From assembly GCF_016862275.1 (NCBI RefSeq), contig NZ_BOMQ01000053.1, positions 62,001 through 126,000 on the forward strand: a stretch of DNA of 64,000 nt, read 5' to 3'. This document shows, piece after piece, positions 8,324 through 18,300 of the stretch; within the stretch, counting starts at the first letter, position 1; each line of letters opens with the position of its first letter. A program made the position numbers and the translations under genes. Source of the DNA: Actinoplanes nipponensis (lineage in GTDB: Bacteria; Actinomycetota; Actinomycetes; Mycobacteriales; Micromonosporaceae). A model generated the notes under the pieces. That model was not told where the DNA came from. It ran no database searches and worked only from the letters and a program-made list of their open reading frames with translations.

Positions 8324-10005
8324 GCCGATCGGGCGCCCGGATCCTGCTGCGCACCACCACCCGCAACGCCCGGAAGCTGTGGACCGGCACCGCCCTGATC
8401 GCGGTGCACCAGGCCTGCGAGACGTTCGTGCCGATCCTCATCGGCGTGGTCATCGACCGGGCCGTCACCCCCGGCGACCCGGGCCGGCTGCTGCTCTGGG
8501 TGGGCGTGCTGGCCGTGCAGTTCACGGTGCTGACCATGGCGTACCGGTTCGGCGCGCGGCAGCTCATGCGGGCCATCGCCGAGGAGGGCCACCGGCTGCG
8601 GCTGGAGGTGTCGGCGAAGATCCTGCACCCGCGCGGGGTGCGTACCGAGCTGCGGGCCGGGGACCTGCTGACGGTGTCCACCAGCGACGCCGACAACACC
8701 TCGTACCTGCTGGACTACGTGCCGCGGATCGCCGGGGCGGTGGTCGCCACGGTGATCAGTGCGGTGGCGCTGCTGCTGATCTCCGTACCGCTGGGCCTGG
8801 TGGTGTTGGTCGCCACCCCGGTCGTGCTGGTGCTGCTGCAGCTCAGCTCGCCGCTGATCACCCGGCGGGTGGCCGACCAGCAGGAGCAGGCCGGCCGGGC
8901 CACCTCGCTGGCCACCGACCTGGTCAGCGGGCTGCGGCCGCTGCGCGGCCTCGGCGCGCAGGACGCCGCCGCCGGCAACTACCGGGTGGTCAGCCGGCGC
9001 TCGCTGGCAGCCACCCTGCGCGCCGCGCGCACCCAGGGCGGCTACCTGGCCGCCTCCACCGTGCTGAGCACGCTGCTGGCCTGCGGCATCGCGATCCTGG
9101 CGGGCTGGTTCGCGCTGACCGGGCGGATCACCGTCGGGCAGTTCGTCACCGTGATCGGGCTGGCCCAGTTCCTCATCGAGCCGTTCGGGACCCTCGCGGT
9201 CGTGCCCGGCTGGATCGCCGAGGCGCGGGCCTCGGCCGACCGGGTCGCGCTGGTCGCCGACGCCGGGCTGGTGCTGCCCGAGGGCGCCGACAAGCCCGCC
9301 GAGCACCCCTGCGACCTGCGGCTGTCCGGCGTCCGGCACGGCCCGCTGGACGGGCTCGACCTGCACGTGCGGCCCGGCGAGTTCGTCGGCGTCGTGGCCC
9401 GCCGCCCCGGCGACGCCGAGGCGCTGGTCAGGCTGCTCAGCGTCCCGGCCGGCTACCACGGCAGCGTGCTGCTCGGCGGCTCGCCGCTGGAGCAGGTGGA
9501 CCGCGCCCACGCGCGCCGGCTGCTGCTGGTCGAACCGCACCACAACGACCTGTTCACCGGCACGATCGCCGCCAACCTGACCGGGCCCGCCGACGGCGAG
9601 ATCCCGCCCGGCGTGCTGCGCGCGGCCGCCGCCGACGAGGTGCTCGACACCCAGCCCGGCGGGCTCGCCGCGCCGGTGGCCGAGCGCGGCGCCAGCCTCT
9701 CCGGCGGCCAGCGCCAGCGGATCGCCCTGGCCCGCGCGCTGCTCGCCCGCCCGCCGGTGCTGGTGCTGCACGACCCGACCACCGCCGTCGACGCGGTCAC
9801 CGAGCACGCCATCGCCCAGGGGATCCGGTCGCTGCGGCACGGCCCGGGGTCCGGCTTCGCCACCGTCGTCATCACCAGCAGCCCCGCCCTGCTGGCCGCC
9901 ACCGACCGGATCGTCGTGCTCGGCGACGGGACGGTCGCCGCGGAGGGCGCGCACGAGACGCTGGGCGCGAGCGACGAGACCTACCGACAGCTGGTGCTGC
10001 GATGA
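8320..10005 (+). CDS. ABC exporter subunit with degenerate nucleotide site (siderophore export)
   Basis: Fused membrane-plus-ATPase half transporter of 561 residues. Six membrane helices fill about residues 20-300 and the ATPase domain about 330-561. Walker A is lost (ARRPGDAEALV in place of GxxGxGKST), Walker B ends HDP where DEA/DEP is expected, and the H-loop histidine is replaced (ITSSPALL). The LSGGQRQR signature is intact. The following gene shows the complementary pattern, so the two form a heterodimer with one working ATP site. The GTG at 8320 overlaps mbtH. By position this is the siderophore exporter, a role played by ExiT in exochelin producers (family knowledge, transported substrate inferred). 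Confidence 0.9.
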   Translation: MSRSGARILLRTTTRNARKLWTGTALIAVHQACETFVPILIGVVIDRAVTPGDPGRLLLWVGVLAVQFTVLTMAYRFGARQLMRAIAEEGHRLRLEVSAKILHPRGVRTELRAGDLLTVSTSDADNTSYLLDYVPRIAGAVVATVISAVALLLISVPLGLVVLVATPVVLVLLQLSSPLITRRVADQQEQAGRATSLATDLVSGLRPLRGLGAQDAAAGNYRVVSRRSLAATLRAARTQGGYLAASTVLSTLLACGIAILAGWFALTGRITVGQFVTVIGLAQFLIEPFGTLAVVPGWIAEARASADRVALVADAGLVLPEGADKPAEHPCDLRLSGVRHGPLDGLDLHVRPGEFVGVVARRPGDAEALVRLLSVPAGYHGSVLLGGSPLEQVDRAHARRLLLVEPHHNDLFTGTIAANLTGPADGEIPPGVLRAAAADEVLDTQPGGLAAPVAERGASLSGGQRQRIALARALLARPPVLVLHDPTTAVDAVTEHAIAQGIRSLRHGPGSGFATVVITSSPALLAATDRIVVLGDGTVAAEGAHETLGASDETYRQLVLR

Positions 10006-11756
10006 GCGAGAGCCCGATCCTGCCCATCGCGCCGGCCCGGCAGACCCGGGCCTGGCTGGGGGCCGAGCTGCGCGGCCGGCCGGCCGAGGTCACCGGGACG
10101 CTGCTGGCCGGCGTCCTCGCGGCCGCGGCCGCGATCGTGCCCGTGTACGCCCTCGGCCTGCTCGTCGACCGGGTCCGCGCCGGCGCCGGTACGGGCGCGA
10201 TCGTCTCGATCTCCGTCGTCATCGTCGCCGCCGCGCTCGTCGGCGGCGGCGCGACCGGACTGTCCTCGTACCTGGTCGGCCGGCTCGGCGCCCGCATGCT
10301 CGCCGACCTGCGCGAGAGCACCGTCGCCACCGCGTTGCGGCTGCCGGCCCTCGTGCTGGACCGGGCCGGGCGGGGCGACCTGCTGTCCCGGGTCGGCGCG
10401 GACATCGCGGCGATCGGCAAGGCCGTCTCCGACGTGCTGCCCAATGTGATCTCGGCGTTGCTGCTGGGCGTGCTGAGCCTGGCCGCGATGGCCGGCATCG
10501 ACTGGCGGCTCGGGCTGGCCGGGGCCGTGGCCGTGCCGTGCTACGTGGCGGCGCTGCGCTGGTACCTGCCCCGGTCGGCGCCCCGGTACGCCGCGGAACG
10601 CCGGGCCGTGGCCGAACGGTCCCAGCTGCTCGTGGAGAGCATGCAGGGGCTGCGGACCGTGCACGCGTACCGGTTGGAGGAGCGGCATCTCGCCGCCATC
10701 GACGCCGCGTCGGCCCGGGCCCGCGACATCGACGTCGGCGTCTTCACGCTCTTCACCCGCTTCGTCGGGCGGGTCAACCGGGCCGAGTTCCTCGGGCTGG
10801 CAGCGCTGCTCGTGGCCGGCTTCTGGCTGGTCCGGGACGGCTCGGTGACCGTCGGGCAGGCGGCCGCGGCGGCGCTGCTGTTCCACCGGCTGTTCAACCC
10901 GGTGTCGACGCTGCTGTTCACCTTCGACGAGGTCCAGGCGGCCGGCGCGAGCCTGTCCCGGCTGGTCGGCGTCGTGGCGATGCCGGTGGAGCAGCGCGGC
11001 CCGGGCCGCCCGCCGGCGGACGCCTCGCTGACCCTGGACGACGTCTCCTTCAGCTACGACGGCCGTACGCCGGTGCTCCGGCGGGTCGGCCTGCGCCTGG
11101 CGCCGGGGGAGCGGGTGGCGCTGGTCGGCTCCACCGGGGCCGGCAAGACCACGGTGGCCTCGATCGCCGCCGGGGTGCTGCGTCCCGCCGAGGGCGAGGC
11201 GCGGGTCGGGGGCGTGCCCGTGCCGCAGCTGCCGGCCGGGACCGTGGCCATCATCAGCCAGGAGACGCACGTCTTCGCCGGACCGCTCATCGAGGACCTG
11301 CGGCTGGCCCGTCCGGAGGCGACCGCCGAGGAGGTGTCCGCCGCGCTGGCCACCGTGAACGCGCTGGCGTGGGCCCGGGCGCTGCCCGAGGGGCTGGACA
11401 CCCTGGTCGGCGACGGCGGCCACGAGCTGACCCCGGCCCAGGCCCAGCAGCTCGCGCTGGCGCGGCTGGTGCTGCTCGACCCCGTGGTCGCCGTGCTGGA
11501 CGAGGCGACCGCCGAGGCGGGCAGCGCGGGCGCCCGGTCGCTCGAGGAGGCGGCCGCGGCGGCGACCCGGGGGCGGACGGTGCTGATCGTGGCGCACCGG
11601 CTCACCCAGGCGGCGTCGGCGGACCGGGTCGTCGTGCTGGAGCACGGCGAGATCGTGGAGGCCGGGTCGCATGCCGAGCTGGTGGCCGCCGGGGGACGGT
11701 ACGCGCAGCTGTGGGCGGCGTGGGAGACGCGGAGCTCGGCGGCCGCACCGGGCTAG
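10002..11756 (+). CDS. ABC exporter subunit with intact Walker motifs (siderophore export)
   Basis: Second half transporter, 584 residues, starting with an ATGA overlap on the previous gene. Membrane domain about 40-320, ATPase domain about 345-584. Walker A GSTGAGKTT, Walker B VVAVLDEAT and H-loop LIVAHRLTQ are intact, but the signature is LTPAQAQQLALAR where LSGGQ is expected. Combined with subunit 1, the composite site formed by this Walker A and the partner's LSGGQ is complete, while the other composite site is degenerate on both faces. Such asymmetry is known in heterodimeric exporters of the TM287/288 kind. Confidence 0.92.
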   Translation: MSESPILPIAPARQTRAWLGAELRGRPAEVTGTLLAGVLAAAAAIVPVYALGLLVDRVRAGAGTGAIVSISVVIVAAALVGGGATGLSSYLVGRLGARMLADLRESTVATALRLPALVLDRAGRGDLLSRVGADIAAIGKAVSDVLPNVISALLLGVLSLAAMAGIDWRLGLAGAVAVPCYVAALRWYLPRSAPRYAAERRAVAERSQLLVESMQGLRTVHAYRLEERHLAAIDAASARARDIDVGVFTLFTRFVGRVNRAEFLGLAALLVAGFWLVRDGSVTVGQAAAAALLFHRLFNPVSTLLFTFDEVQAAGASLSRLVGVVAMPVEQRGPGRPPADASLTLDDVSFSYDGRTPVLRRVGLRLAPGERVALVGSTGAGKTTVASIAAGVLRPAEGEARVGGVPVPQLPAGTVAIISQETHVFAGPLIEDLRLARPEATAEEVSAALATVNALAWARALPEGLDTLVGDGGHELTPAQAQQLALARLVLLDPVVAVLDEATAEAGSAGARSLEEAAAAATRGRTVLIVAHRLTQAASADRVVVLEHGEIVEAGSHAELVAAGGRYAQLWAAWETRSSAAAPG

Positions 11757-11832
11757 GGGGTGGGGTTATCCGCACCTTCGACCGGGAGCCAGCCCGGTAG
11801 GCGCGGCGGCCGGCCCGGACGAGCCTGTACGC

Positions 11833-12414
11833 ATGACGACTTCCCTGATCTCCCGTCCCCGGCCGCGCGTGCGGATCGGGGGCCGGGCGCTCTACTGTGC
11901 CGCCCTGCTGCCACTGGCTGTCGCGGCGCTGCTCGCTGTGCCGCTCGGACGGGCCCGCGCCGCCGCGGGCTGGTGGCTGCGGCTGCGCTCCCGACTGCTG
12001 GGGCCCCTGCCGCCGGGCGGGGCCGGTGTCGCGGGGCGGCCCGGGCGAGCCGGTGGGCTGGTCGTCGCCGGCCATGCCGTGCTGAGCCTGCTGCTCGGCG
12101 CCGTCGCGCTGCTGCCGTTCGGGGCGCTGCTGGCGTTCGTGTTCCGCGGCGTCTGCTATGGCCTGGTGGATCCCGGCCCGTACGACACCTCCTGGGGCGG
12201 GCCGAGCCGGGCCGGCGCGTGGGCGGCGCACTTCCTGGTCGGGCTGCCGATGGCGGCGGTGGCGCTGCTGCTGCTGGCCGGCCTGGCCGCGCTGCACGGC
12301 CGGTTGTCGGGCGTGCTCGCCGGGCAGCGGCCCGCCCGGTGGGTGTTCGCGGTGGCGCTCACGGTGCCCCTGCCCGCGGTGGCGCTCTTCGTCGCCTGGC
12401 TGCATCAGATCTAG
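11833..12414 (+). CDS. Small polytopic membrane protein, sensor-domain-like
   Basis: 193 residues with four probable membrane segments (about residues 18-42, 77-102, 131-158 and 170-190). The pattern, with a loop containing VFRGVCYGLVDPGPYDTSWGGPSRAGAWAAHFLVGLP between segments 2 and 3, resembles the membrane sensor modules found at the start of some actinobacterial histidine kinases, but no kinase domain follows. It converges with the histidine kinase gene so tightly that the two stop codons share the palindrome CTAG at 12411-12414. A joint role with that two-component system is possible but unproven. Confidence 0.7.
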   Translation: MTTSLISRPRPRVRIGGRALYCAALLPLAVAALLAVPLGRARAAAGWWLRLRSRLLGPLPPGGAGVAGRPGRAGGLVVAGHAVLSLLLGAVALLPFGALLAFVFRGVCYGLVDPGPYDTSWGGPSRAGAWAAHFLVGLPMAAVALLLLAGLAALHGRLSGVLAGQRPARWVFAVALTVPLPAVALFVAWLHQI

Positions 12415-13505
12415 CCGGGTCCGGCCGCCGTGGGGAAGGAGACCTCGATGCGCAGGCCGTCGTGACCGGTGGACGACGCCGCGATGATGCCGTCGTGCGC
12501 GCGGGTGATCGAGCGGGCGATGGCCAGCCCGAGGCCGGCGCCCCCGCCGTGGTGGACGCGGGCGCCGGAGAGCCGGCGGAACGGCTCGAAGAGGCCGGCC
12601 ACCGCGTCGCGGGGCACGTCGTCGCCGGTGTTCGTGACGACCAGGGCGGGGTCGTCGCCGACCTGGACGTCGATGGTGCCGTCCGGCCGGTTGTAGCGCA
12701 CGGCGTTCTGCACCAGGTTGCTGACCAGGCGTTCCAGCAGCACCCGTTCGCCCGGCACGAGGCGCGGGCGCAGCGTGCTGGTGATCGTGAGGCCGGCCTC
12801 GGCGGCCCGGTCGCGCTGGGCGTCGAGCACCTCGGCGACGATGAGGTCGAGCCGCAGCGGCGTGCGCGACAGCAGGCCGCGGTCGCTCTCGGCGAGCACG
12901 AGCAGGCCCTCGATCAGGCGCTCGTTGCGTTCGTTGGTCTCCAGCAGCTGGCCGGCGAGCAGGGCGAGCTGATCCTCGGTGCGGGCGCCGGCCAGGCCCA
13001 CCTCGATCAGCGTGCGCTGGACCGCGAGCGGGGTGCGCAGCTCGTGGGAGGCGTCGGCGGCGAAGCGGCGCTGGGCCTCGTAGCCCACGGCGATGCGATC
13101 CATCATGTCGTCGATCGTGCGGCCGAGCAGGGCCAGCTCGTCGCGGCCGGCCCCGGGCCGCAGCCGGTGACCCAGGTTCTGCGGCCCGACGTTCGCGATC
13201 ACCGGGACCAGCTCCCGGACCGGGCGCAGGCACCACCGCACGGCCAACGGACACACCGCCAGGAAGGCCAGCAGCACCGGGGCCAGCGCGAGGGCGGTCA
13301 CCACGTTCGGGCGCCGGTAGATCTGGGCGCAGGCGAACGAGGTCCCGGCGTCGGGCGCCGGCGGCATGCCCAGCTCGCACCAGGACGGCCCGAACTCCCG
13401 CCAGAGCGCGAGCACGTAGCCGGCGAGGGGGGGCGCGAGCTGCGCCACGACCAGGATGATCCCGCAGAGCAGCAGGATGCGGCGGGCCGGTGAGGGCGAC
13501 CTCAT
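12411..13505 (-). CDS. Sensor histidine kinase (HAMP-HisKA-HATPase)
   Basis: Membrane kinase of 364 residues. Two membrane segments (about 8-34 and 70-95) bracket a short outside loop of roughly 35 residues with two cysteines (CELGMPPAPDAGTSFAC), which may form a disulfide. HAMP follows, then the H-box AADASHELRTPLAV, N-box LVSNLVQNAVRYN and G-box GGGAGLGLAIARS. All catalytic motifs are intact. The ATG at 13505 overlaps the response regulator stop by four bases. The signal is unknown; the small outside loop suggests membrane or envelope sensing. The operon contains only the pair. Confidence 0.93.
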   Translation of the reverse strand: MRSPSPARRILLLCGIILVVAQLAPPLAGYVLALWREFGPSWCELGMPPAPDAGTSFACAQIYRRPNVVTALALAPVLLAFLAVCPLAVRWCLRPVRELVPVIANVGPQNLGHRLRPGAGRDELALLGRTIDDMMDRIAVGYEAQRRFAADASHELRTPLAVQRTLIEVGLAGARTEDQLALLAGQLLETNERNERLIEGLLVLAESDRGLLSRTPLRLDLIVAEVLDAQRDRAAEAGLTITSTLRPRLVPGERVLLERLVSNLVQNAVRYNRPDGTIDVQVGDDPALVVTNTGDDVPRDAVAGLFEPFRRLSGARVHHGGGAGLGLAIARSITRAHDGIIAASSTGHDGLRIEVSFPTAAGPG

Positions 13506-14161
13506 GGCCCGAGCCGGTAGCCGGCCCGCAGCACCGTGTGGATCACCGGCGGGTCGCCCAGCTTGCGGCGCAGGGTCATGACCGTGGTGCGGACGGTGTT
13601 GGTGAACGGGTCGGCGTTCTCGTCCCACGCCTGCTCCAGCAGGTCCTCGGCGCTGACCACGCGGCCGTCGGCGCGCATCAGCACGTGCAGGACGGCGTAC
13701 TCCTTGGGCGACAGCGACAGGGTCAGGCCGTCGCGGGTGGCGGTGTGCCGGCTCACGTCCAGCACGATGCCGGCCCGCTCCAGCACCGGCGGCACCGCCG
13801 GGGCCGAGCGCCGGGACAGCGCCTGCAGCCGCGCGACGAGCTCGGCGAAGGCGAACGGCTTGGTCAGGTAGTCGTCGGCGCCCAGGCCCAGGCCCTCGAC
13901 GCGGTCGCGGATCCCGGCGGCGGCGGTCAGCAGGAGCACCCGGGTGCCGAGCCCGGCGGCGGTGATCTGCCGGCACACCTCGTCGCCGGTGCTGCCCGGC
14001 ATGTCCCGGTCGAGGACGGCCACGTCGTAGCGGTTGACGCCGAGTTTCTCCCAGGCGGTGTCGCCGTCGTAGACCACGTCGACGGCCATGGACAACCGCC
14101 GCAGCCCCTCGGCCACCATGTCGGCCAGGACCCGCTCGTCGTCCGCGACCAGCACCCGCAC
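13502..14161 (-). CDS. OmpR-family response regulator
   Basis: 219 residues: receiver domain (1-115) with acidic pocket D7-D8, phosphoacceptor D51 in VAVLDRDMPG and K in LTKPFAF. A winged-helix DNA-binding domain (125-219) ends VIHTVLRAGYRLGP. The GTG at 14161 starts directly at the receiver. It is co-transcribed with the kinase behind it. The divergent neighbour at 14294 encodes a secreted serine protease, a plausible but unproven target. Confidence 0.95.
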   Translation of the reverse strand: MRVLVADDERVLADMVAEGLRRLSMAVDVVYDGDTAWEKLGVNRYDVAVLDRDMPGSTGDEVCRQITAAGLGTRVLLLTAAAGIRDRVEGLGLGADDYLTKPFAFAELVARLQALSRRSAPAVPPVLERAGIVLDVSRHTATRDGLTLSLSPKEYAVLHVLMRADGRVVSAEDLLEQAWDENADPFTNTVRTTVMTLRRKLGDPPVIHTVLRAGYRLGP

Positions 14162-14293
14162 CGCTACGCCTCCTCACCGTTCGCTCGTCGCGGCCGTCTG
14201 CGGCCGCCCGCCAGGCTGACACAGCGCCGATAAAGACCGCATAAGGACGGCGCCGACGTCCTCCGGACGGATCCCTGCGCAGCATGGCATCCC

Positions 14294-15283
14294 ATGAGAT
14301 CTGCCCGTCGCCGGCTGGCCGCCACCCTGCTGGCCGCGGCGCTGACCGTCGCACCCGGCGGCGCCCGGCCGGCCTCCGCCATCGCGCACGGCGAGGACGT
14401 CAGCGCCGGCCGTTACCGGTTCGCGGTGCTGCTCAGCATGACCGGCCTGCCCACCGCCGGCCCGGGCACCCGCGACAGCTCCTGCTCCGGCGCCCTGGTC
14501 GCGCCCCGCTGGGTGATCACCGCGGGGCACTGCTTCCGCACCGCTGACGGCCGCCGGGTGAGCCGTACCGTGGCGGCCCGTACCACCGCCACGGTCGGGC
14601 GCGCGGACCTGACCACCCGGGAGGGTCACGTGGCCGAGGTCGTCGCCGTACGCCAGGCGGACGGGGCCGACGTGGCGCTGGCCGAGCTCGGCGTCGCGGT
14701 CACCGACATCGCGCCGCTGCGGGTCGGCGCCGCCCCACCGCGGACCGGCGAAGTCGTCCGGCTGACCGGGTACGGGCTGACCGACGGGCACACGCCGGCG
14801 ACCCGGCTGCGGACGGGGCAGTTCATCGTCGGCCGGGTGGGCGACGCGCTCGTGGAGACCTCGGGCCGGGCGCCGCGCGCCGACACCAGCCCGTGCCCGC
14901 ACGACTCCGGCGGGCCGTACTTCCGGCAGCGGCGGGACGGGGTCGCCGTCCTGGTCGCCGTGGTCAGCGCCGGGCCGTCGTGCCCCCACCGCGGGCCGGA
15001 CCTCGGCGCCCGTATCGATGGTCTGGCCCCGTGGATCGCCGTCACGACCGGCGGGCCGGGGGGAGCTTCGCCCGCCCGCGACCTGATCGGCTACGGCCCG
15101 GTCGTCTTCGTCGCGCTGGCCGCCGTTCTGCTGCCCGCCCTGCTCCTGCGGCGGCGACGAGCCGGCTCGCGACGGCAGTCGGCGGGGCCGGCCGGAGTGG
15201 CCTGCCGGCCTTCGTCGAGCCGGCCGGTGCGGGTTTCGGACCCGGCGTCGACCTCCTTCTCCCACCGGCGGGGCCGGCCGTGA
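14294..15283 (+). CDS. Secreted trypsin-like serine protease with C-terminal membrane anchor
   Basis: 329 residues, chymotrypsin fold (S1). A signal peptide covers about residues 1-29, ending near PASAIA. The catalytic His is in WVITAGHCF, the Asp in GADVALAEL and the Ser in CPHDSGGPYF; the usual GDSGGP has become HDSGGP. Cysteines around Cys-His and near the active Ser could form the usual disulfides. Residues about 263-281 (VVFVALAAVLLPALLL) make a membrane segment followed by RRRR and a basic tail, so the enzyme is probably displayed on the outer face of the membrane. It lies between the two-component genes and the NRPS, in the same direction as the NRPS; a link to the siderophore is not shown. 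Confidence 0.88.
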   Translation: MRSARRRLAATLLAAALTVAPGGARPASAIAHGEDVSAGRYRFAVLLSMTGLPTAGPGTRDSSCSGALVAPRWVITAGHCFRTADGRRVSRTVAARTTATVGRADLTTREGHVAEVVAVRQADGADVALAELGVAVTDIAPLRVGAAPPRTGEVVRLTGYGLTDGHTPATRLRTGQFIVGRVGDALVETSGRAPRADTSPCPHDSGGPYFRQRRDGVAVLVAVVSAGPSCPHRGPDLGARIDGLAPWIAVTTGGPGGASPARDLIGYGPVVFVALAAVLLPALLLRRRRAGSRRQSAGPAGVACRPSSSRPVRVSDPASTSFSHRRGRP

Positions 15284-15303
15284 GTCCGGGAGGACGGGGC
15301 TAT

Positions 15304-15322
15304 AGAGGTTAGGCTAACCTAA
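15304..15322. promoter_or_regulatory. Iron box upstream of the NRPS gene
   Basis: AGAGGTTAGGCTAACCTAA matches the IdeR/DmdR consensus TTAGGTTAGGCTAACCTAA at 17 of 19 positions; the centre TTAGGCTAACCTAA is perfect. It ends 56 bases before the NRPS start codon. Confidence 0.85.
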
Positions 15323-15378
15323 GCTCGCGTCGACGGCGCGCGCCCGGGTGGGCGTCCACATCGGAGGGTGCGAGACAG

Positions 15379-18300
15379 ATGACGGCAGGGCTGCAGGACG
15401 TCGAGGAGCTGCTCGCGCGGTGGAACAACCACTCCCGGCCGGAAACCACCTCGACGGCGGTCGCCGACTTCGTCGCCCAGGCCCGCCGTACCCCCGATGC
15501 CCTGGCCCTGGTGGCCGGGGCCACCCGGCTGACCTACCGGGAGCTCAGCGGCCGGGTCTTCGCCGTCGCCCGGCACCTGCGCGAGCGCGGCGTCCGGGCC
15601 GAGGACGTGGTCGGCATCGGCATGCCGCGCTCGGCCGAGATGGTCATCGCCGTGCTCGGCGTCATGGTCGCCGGCGGCGCCTTCGTGCCGGTCGATCCGG
15701 CCTGGCCCGCCCGGCGCCGCCAGCAGGTGCTGGCCGAGGCGCGGGCCCGGATCGTGCTGACCGAGCTGCCTCCGGGCGCGGCCGAGGCGCCCGAGGTGCC
15801 GATCGCGCCCGGCCAGCTGGCCTACGTCATCTTCACCTCCGGCTCGACCGGCACGCCGAAGGGCGCGATGATCCGGCACGAGGCGATCGCCGAGCGGCTG
15901 CGCTGGCAGGCCGAGCACGTCCTGCGCTTCGGCCCGGGCGACGCGTCGCTGTTCAAGGCGCCGCTGTCGTTCGACATCGGCGTCAACGAGATCCTGCTGC
16001 CGCTGGTCTCCGGCGGCTACGTGGTGGTGGCCGAGCCCGGCGGCGAACGCGACCCGCAGTACCTGCTCGACCTGATCGCCGCCGAGGGCGTGACGTTCGT
16101 CTACCTGGTCTCCTCCATGCTCGACGGGCTGCTGCACCTGGCGCACGGCACCCACCTGCTGGACGGGCTCAAGCACGTGTGGTGCGGCGGCGAGGTGCTC
16201 ACCCCGGAGCTGTTCGACCGGTTCCGCGCGCAGCTCGGCACCACGCTGTACCACGGCTACGGCCCCGCCGAGGCGACCATCGGCGTCTCGCACGTGATCT
16301 ACCGGGACGCGGCCGAGCGGATCGCCACCTCGATCGGCCGGCCCAACCCGCACACCCAGCTCTACGTCCTCGACGACGACCTCGCCCCGGTCGGCGTCGG
16401 CGTCACCGGCGAGCTCTACGCCGCGGGCTTTCTGCTCGGCCGCGGCTACGTCAACGCGCCCGCGCAGACCGGCGCCCGCTTCGTGGCCAACCCGTTCGGC
16501 GAGCCCGGCGCGCGGATGTACCGCACCGGCGACCTGGCGCGCTGGCACGCCGACGGCACGCTCGAGTTCGTCGGCCGGGCCGACCACCAGGTCAAGATCC
16601 GCGGGATGCGGCTGGAGCTGGAGGAGGTCGAGGCCGCGGTCGCGGCCCACCCCGCGGTGCGCCAGGCCGCCGTGGTCGTGCACGACCGGCACCTGATCGG
16701 GTACGCCGTCACGGCCGCCCCCGCCACGGGCGACGAGCTGCGCGCCTGGTGCGCCGGCCGGCTCCCGGAGTACATGGTCCCGTCGGCGTTCGTGCTGCTG
16801 GACGCGTTCCCGCTGACCCCGAACGGCAAGGTGGACCGCCGCGCCCTGCCCGCGCCCGGACCGGCCGGACCGGCCTCCCGGGCACCCCGCAACGCCACCG
16901 AGGCCGCCCTCTGCGACGTGTTCGCGGGTGTGCTGGGCCTGGCCGCGGTCGGCGCGGAGGACGATTTCTTCGCCCTCGGCGGGGACAGCATCGTGGCGAT
17001 CGGCGCCGTCCGGGCCGCCCGCCGGGCCGGTCTCACCCTGCGCGCCCGCGACCTGTTCGCCCACCCGACCCCGGCCGCGCTCGCGCTGGTGGTGTCGGCC
17101 GCCGCCGAGCCGGGGGCCGCGACCGTGGAGCCGACCGGGCCGGTGCCGCCGACGCCGATCGTGGCCTGGCTGGACGAGGTCGGCTCGGCCACCGACGGGT
17201 TCTTCCAGGCCGTCACGCTGCGGACGCCCGCCGACCTGACCGAGGCCCGGCTGCGTGCGCTGGTGGACGGGTTGCTGGCCGCGCACGACGTGCTGCGGGC
17301 CCGGCTCGACGGCGCGGTGCTGACGATCCCCCCGGCCGCACCGGTCGACGTGCTCACCGTCGACGCCGGTTTCGAGGCCACCGTGGCCCGGCTGAGCACG
17401 GAACGGATGATCGCCGTGGACTGGGCGCCGGTGGAGAACCGCCTCGTCGTGGCGGTCCACCACGTCGTCGTGGACGGGGTGTCGCTGCGCGTGCTGGCCG
17501 AGGACCTGCGCACCGGGCTACCCGTCGCGCCCGCGCCGACCTCCTACCGGCAGTGGGCCACTGCACTGTCCGCGATGGACTTCAGCGCCGACGAGGCGCA
17601 CTGGGCCGCGGTCGCCGCGGAGCCGGTCGCCCTGCTGGGGAGCCGCGCGCTGGACCCGGCCCGGGACACCGTCGCCACCGAGGAGACGCTGACCGTCACG
17701 CTGCCGGCCGAACTCACCGAGCGACTGCTGAGCGCCGTGCCCGCGGCCATCCACGGCGGCGTCAACGACGCGCTCGTGGCCGCGCTCGTGCTGGCGCTCT
17801 CCCCGGACGCGCCGCTACTGCTGGAGCTGGAGGGGCACGGGCGCGAGGAGGACGTCGTCGACCTCGACCTGTCCCGCACCGTCGGCTGGTTCACCACGCT
17901 CTTCCCGGTCCGGCTGGACGTCACCGGCCTGCCGGTCGCGGCCGCGGTCAAGGCGGTCAAGGAGCAACTGCGCGCGGTGCCCGCCAACGGCCTGTCCTAC
18001 GGCGCCCTGCGGTACCTGGCGCCCCGGCCGGAACTCGCGGTGCAGCCGCAGGTGCTCTTCAACTATCTGGGCCGGTTCGGTGCGGGTGAGGACGTGGCCG
18101 AGCGGCGTGACCCGCGCATGCCGTTGCCCCGGGCGCTGGAACTCAACGCGGTCGCCCTCGACACCGGGCTCGCCGCCACTTTCAGCTGGGCCTCCGGCGT
18201 GCTCACCCGGGCGCGGGTCGAGGAGCTCGCCGGTCGCTGGGTCGAGCTGCTCACCGCGATCGCCGCCGACCCGGCCGTGACCGGGCACACCCCGTCGGAC

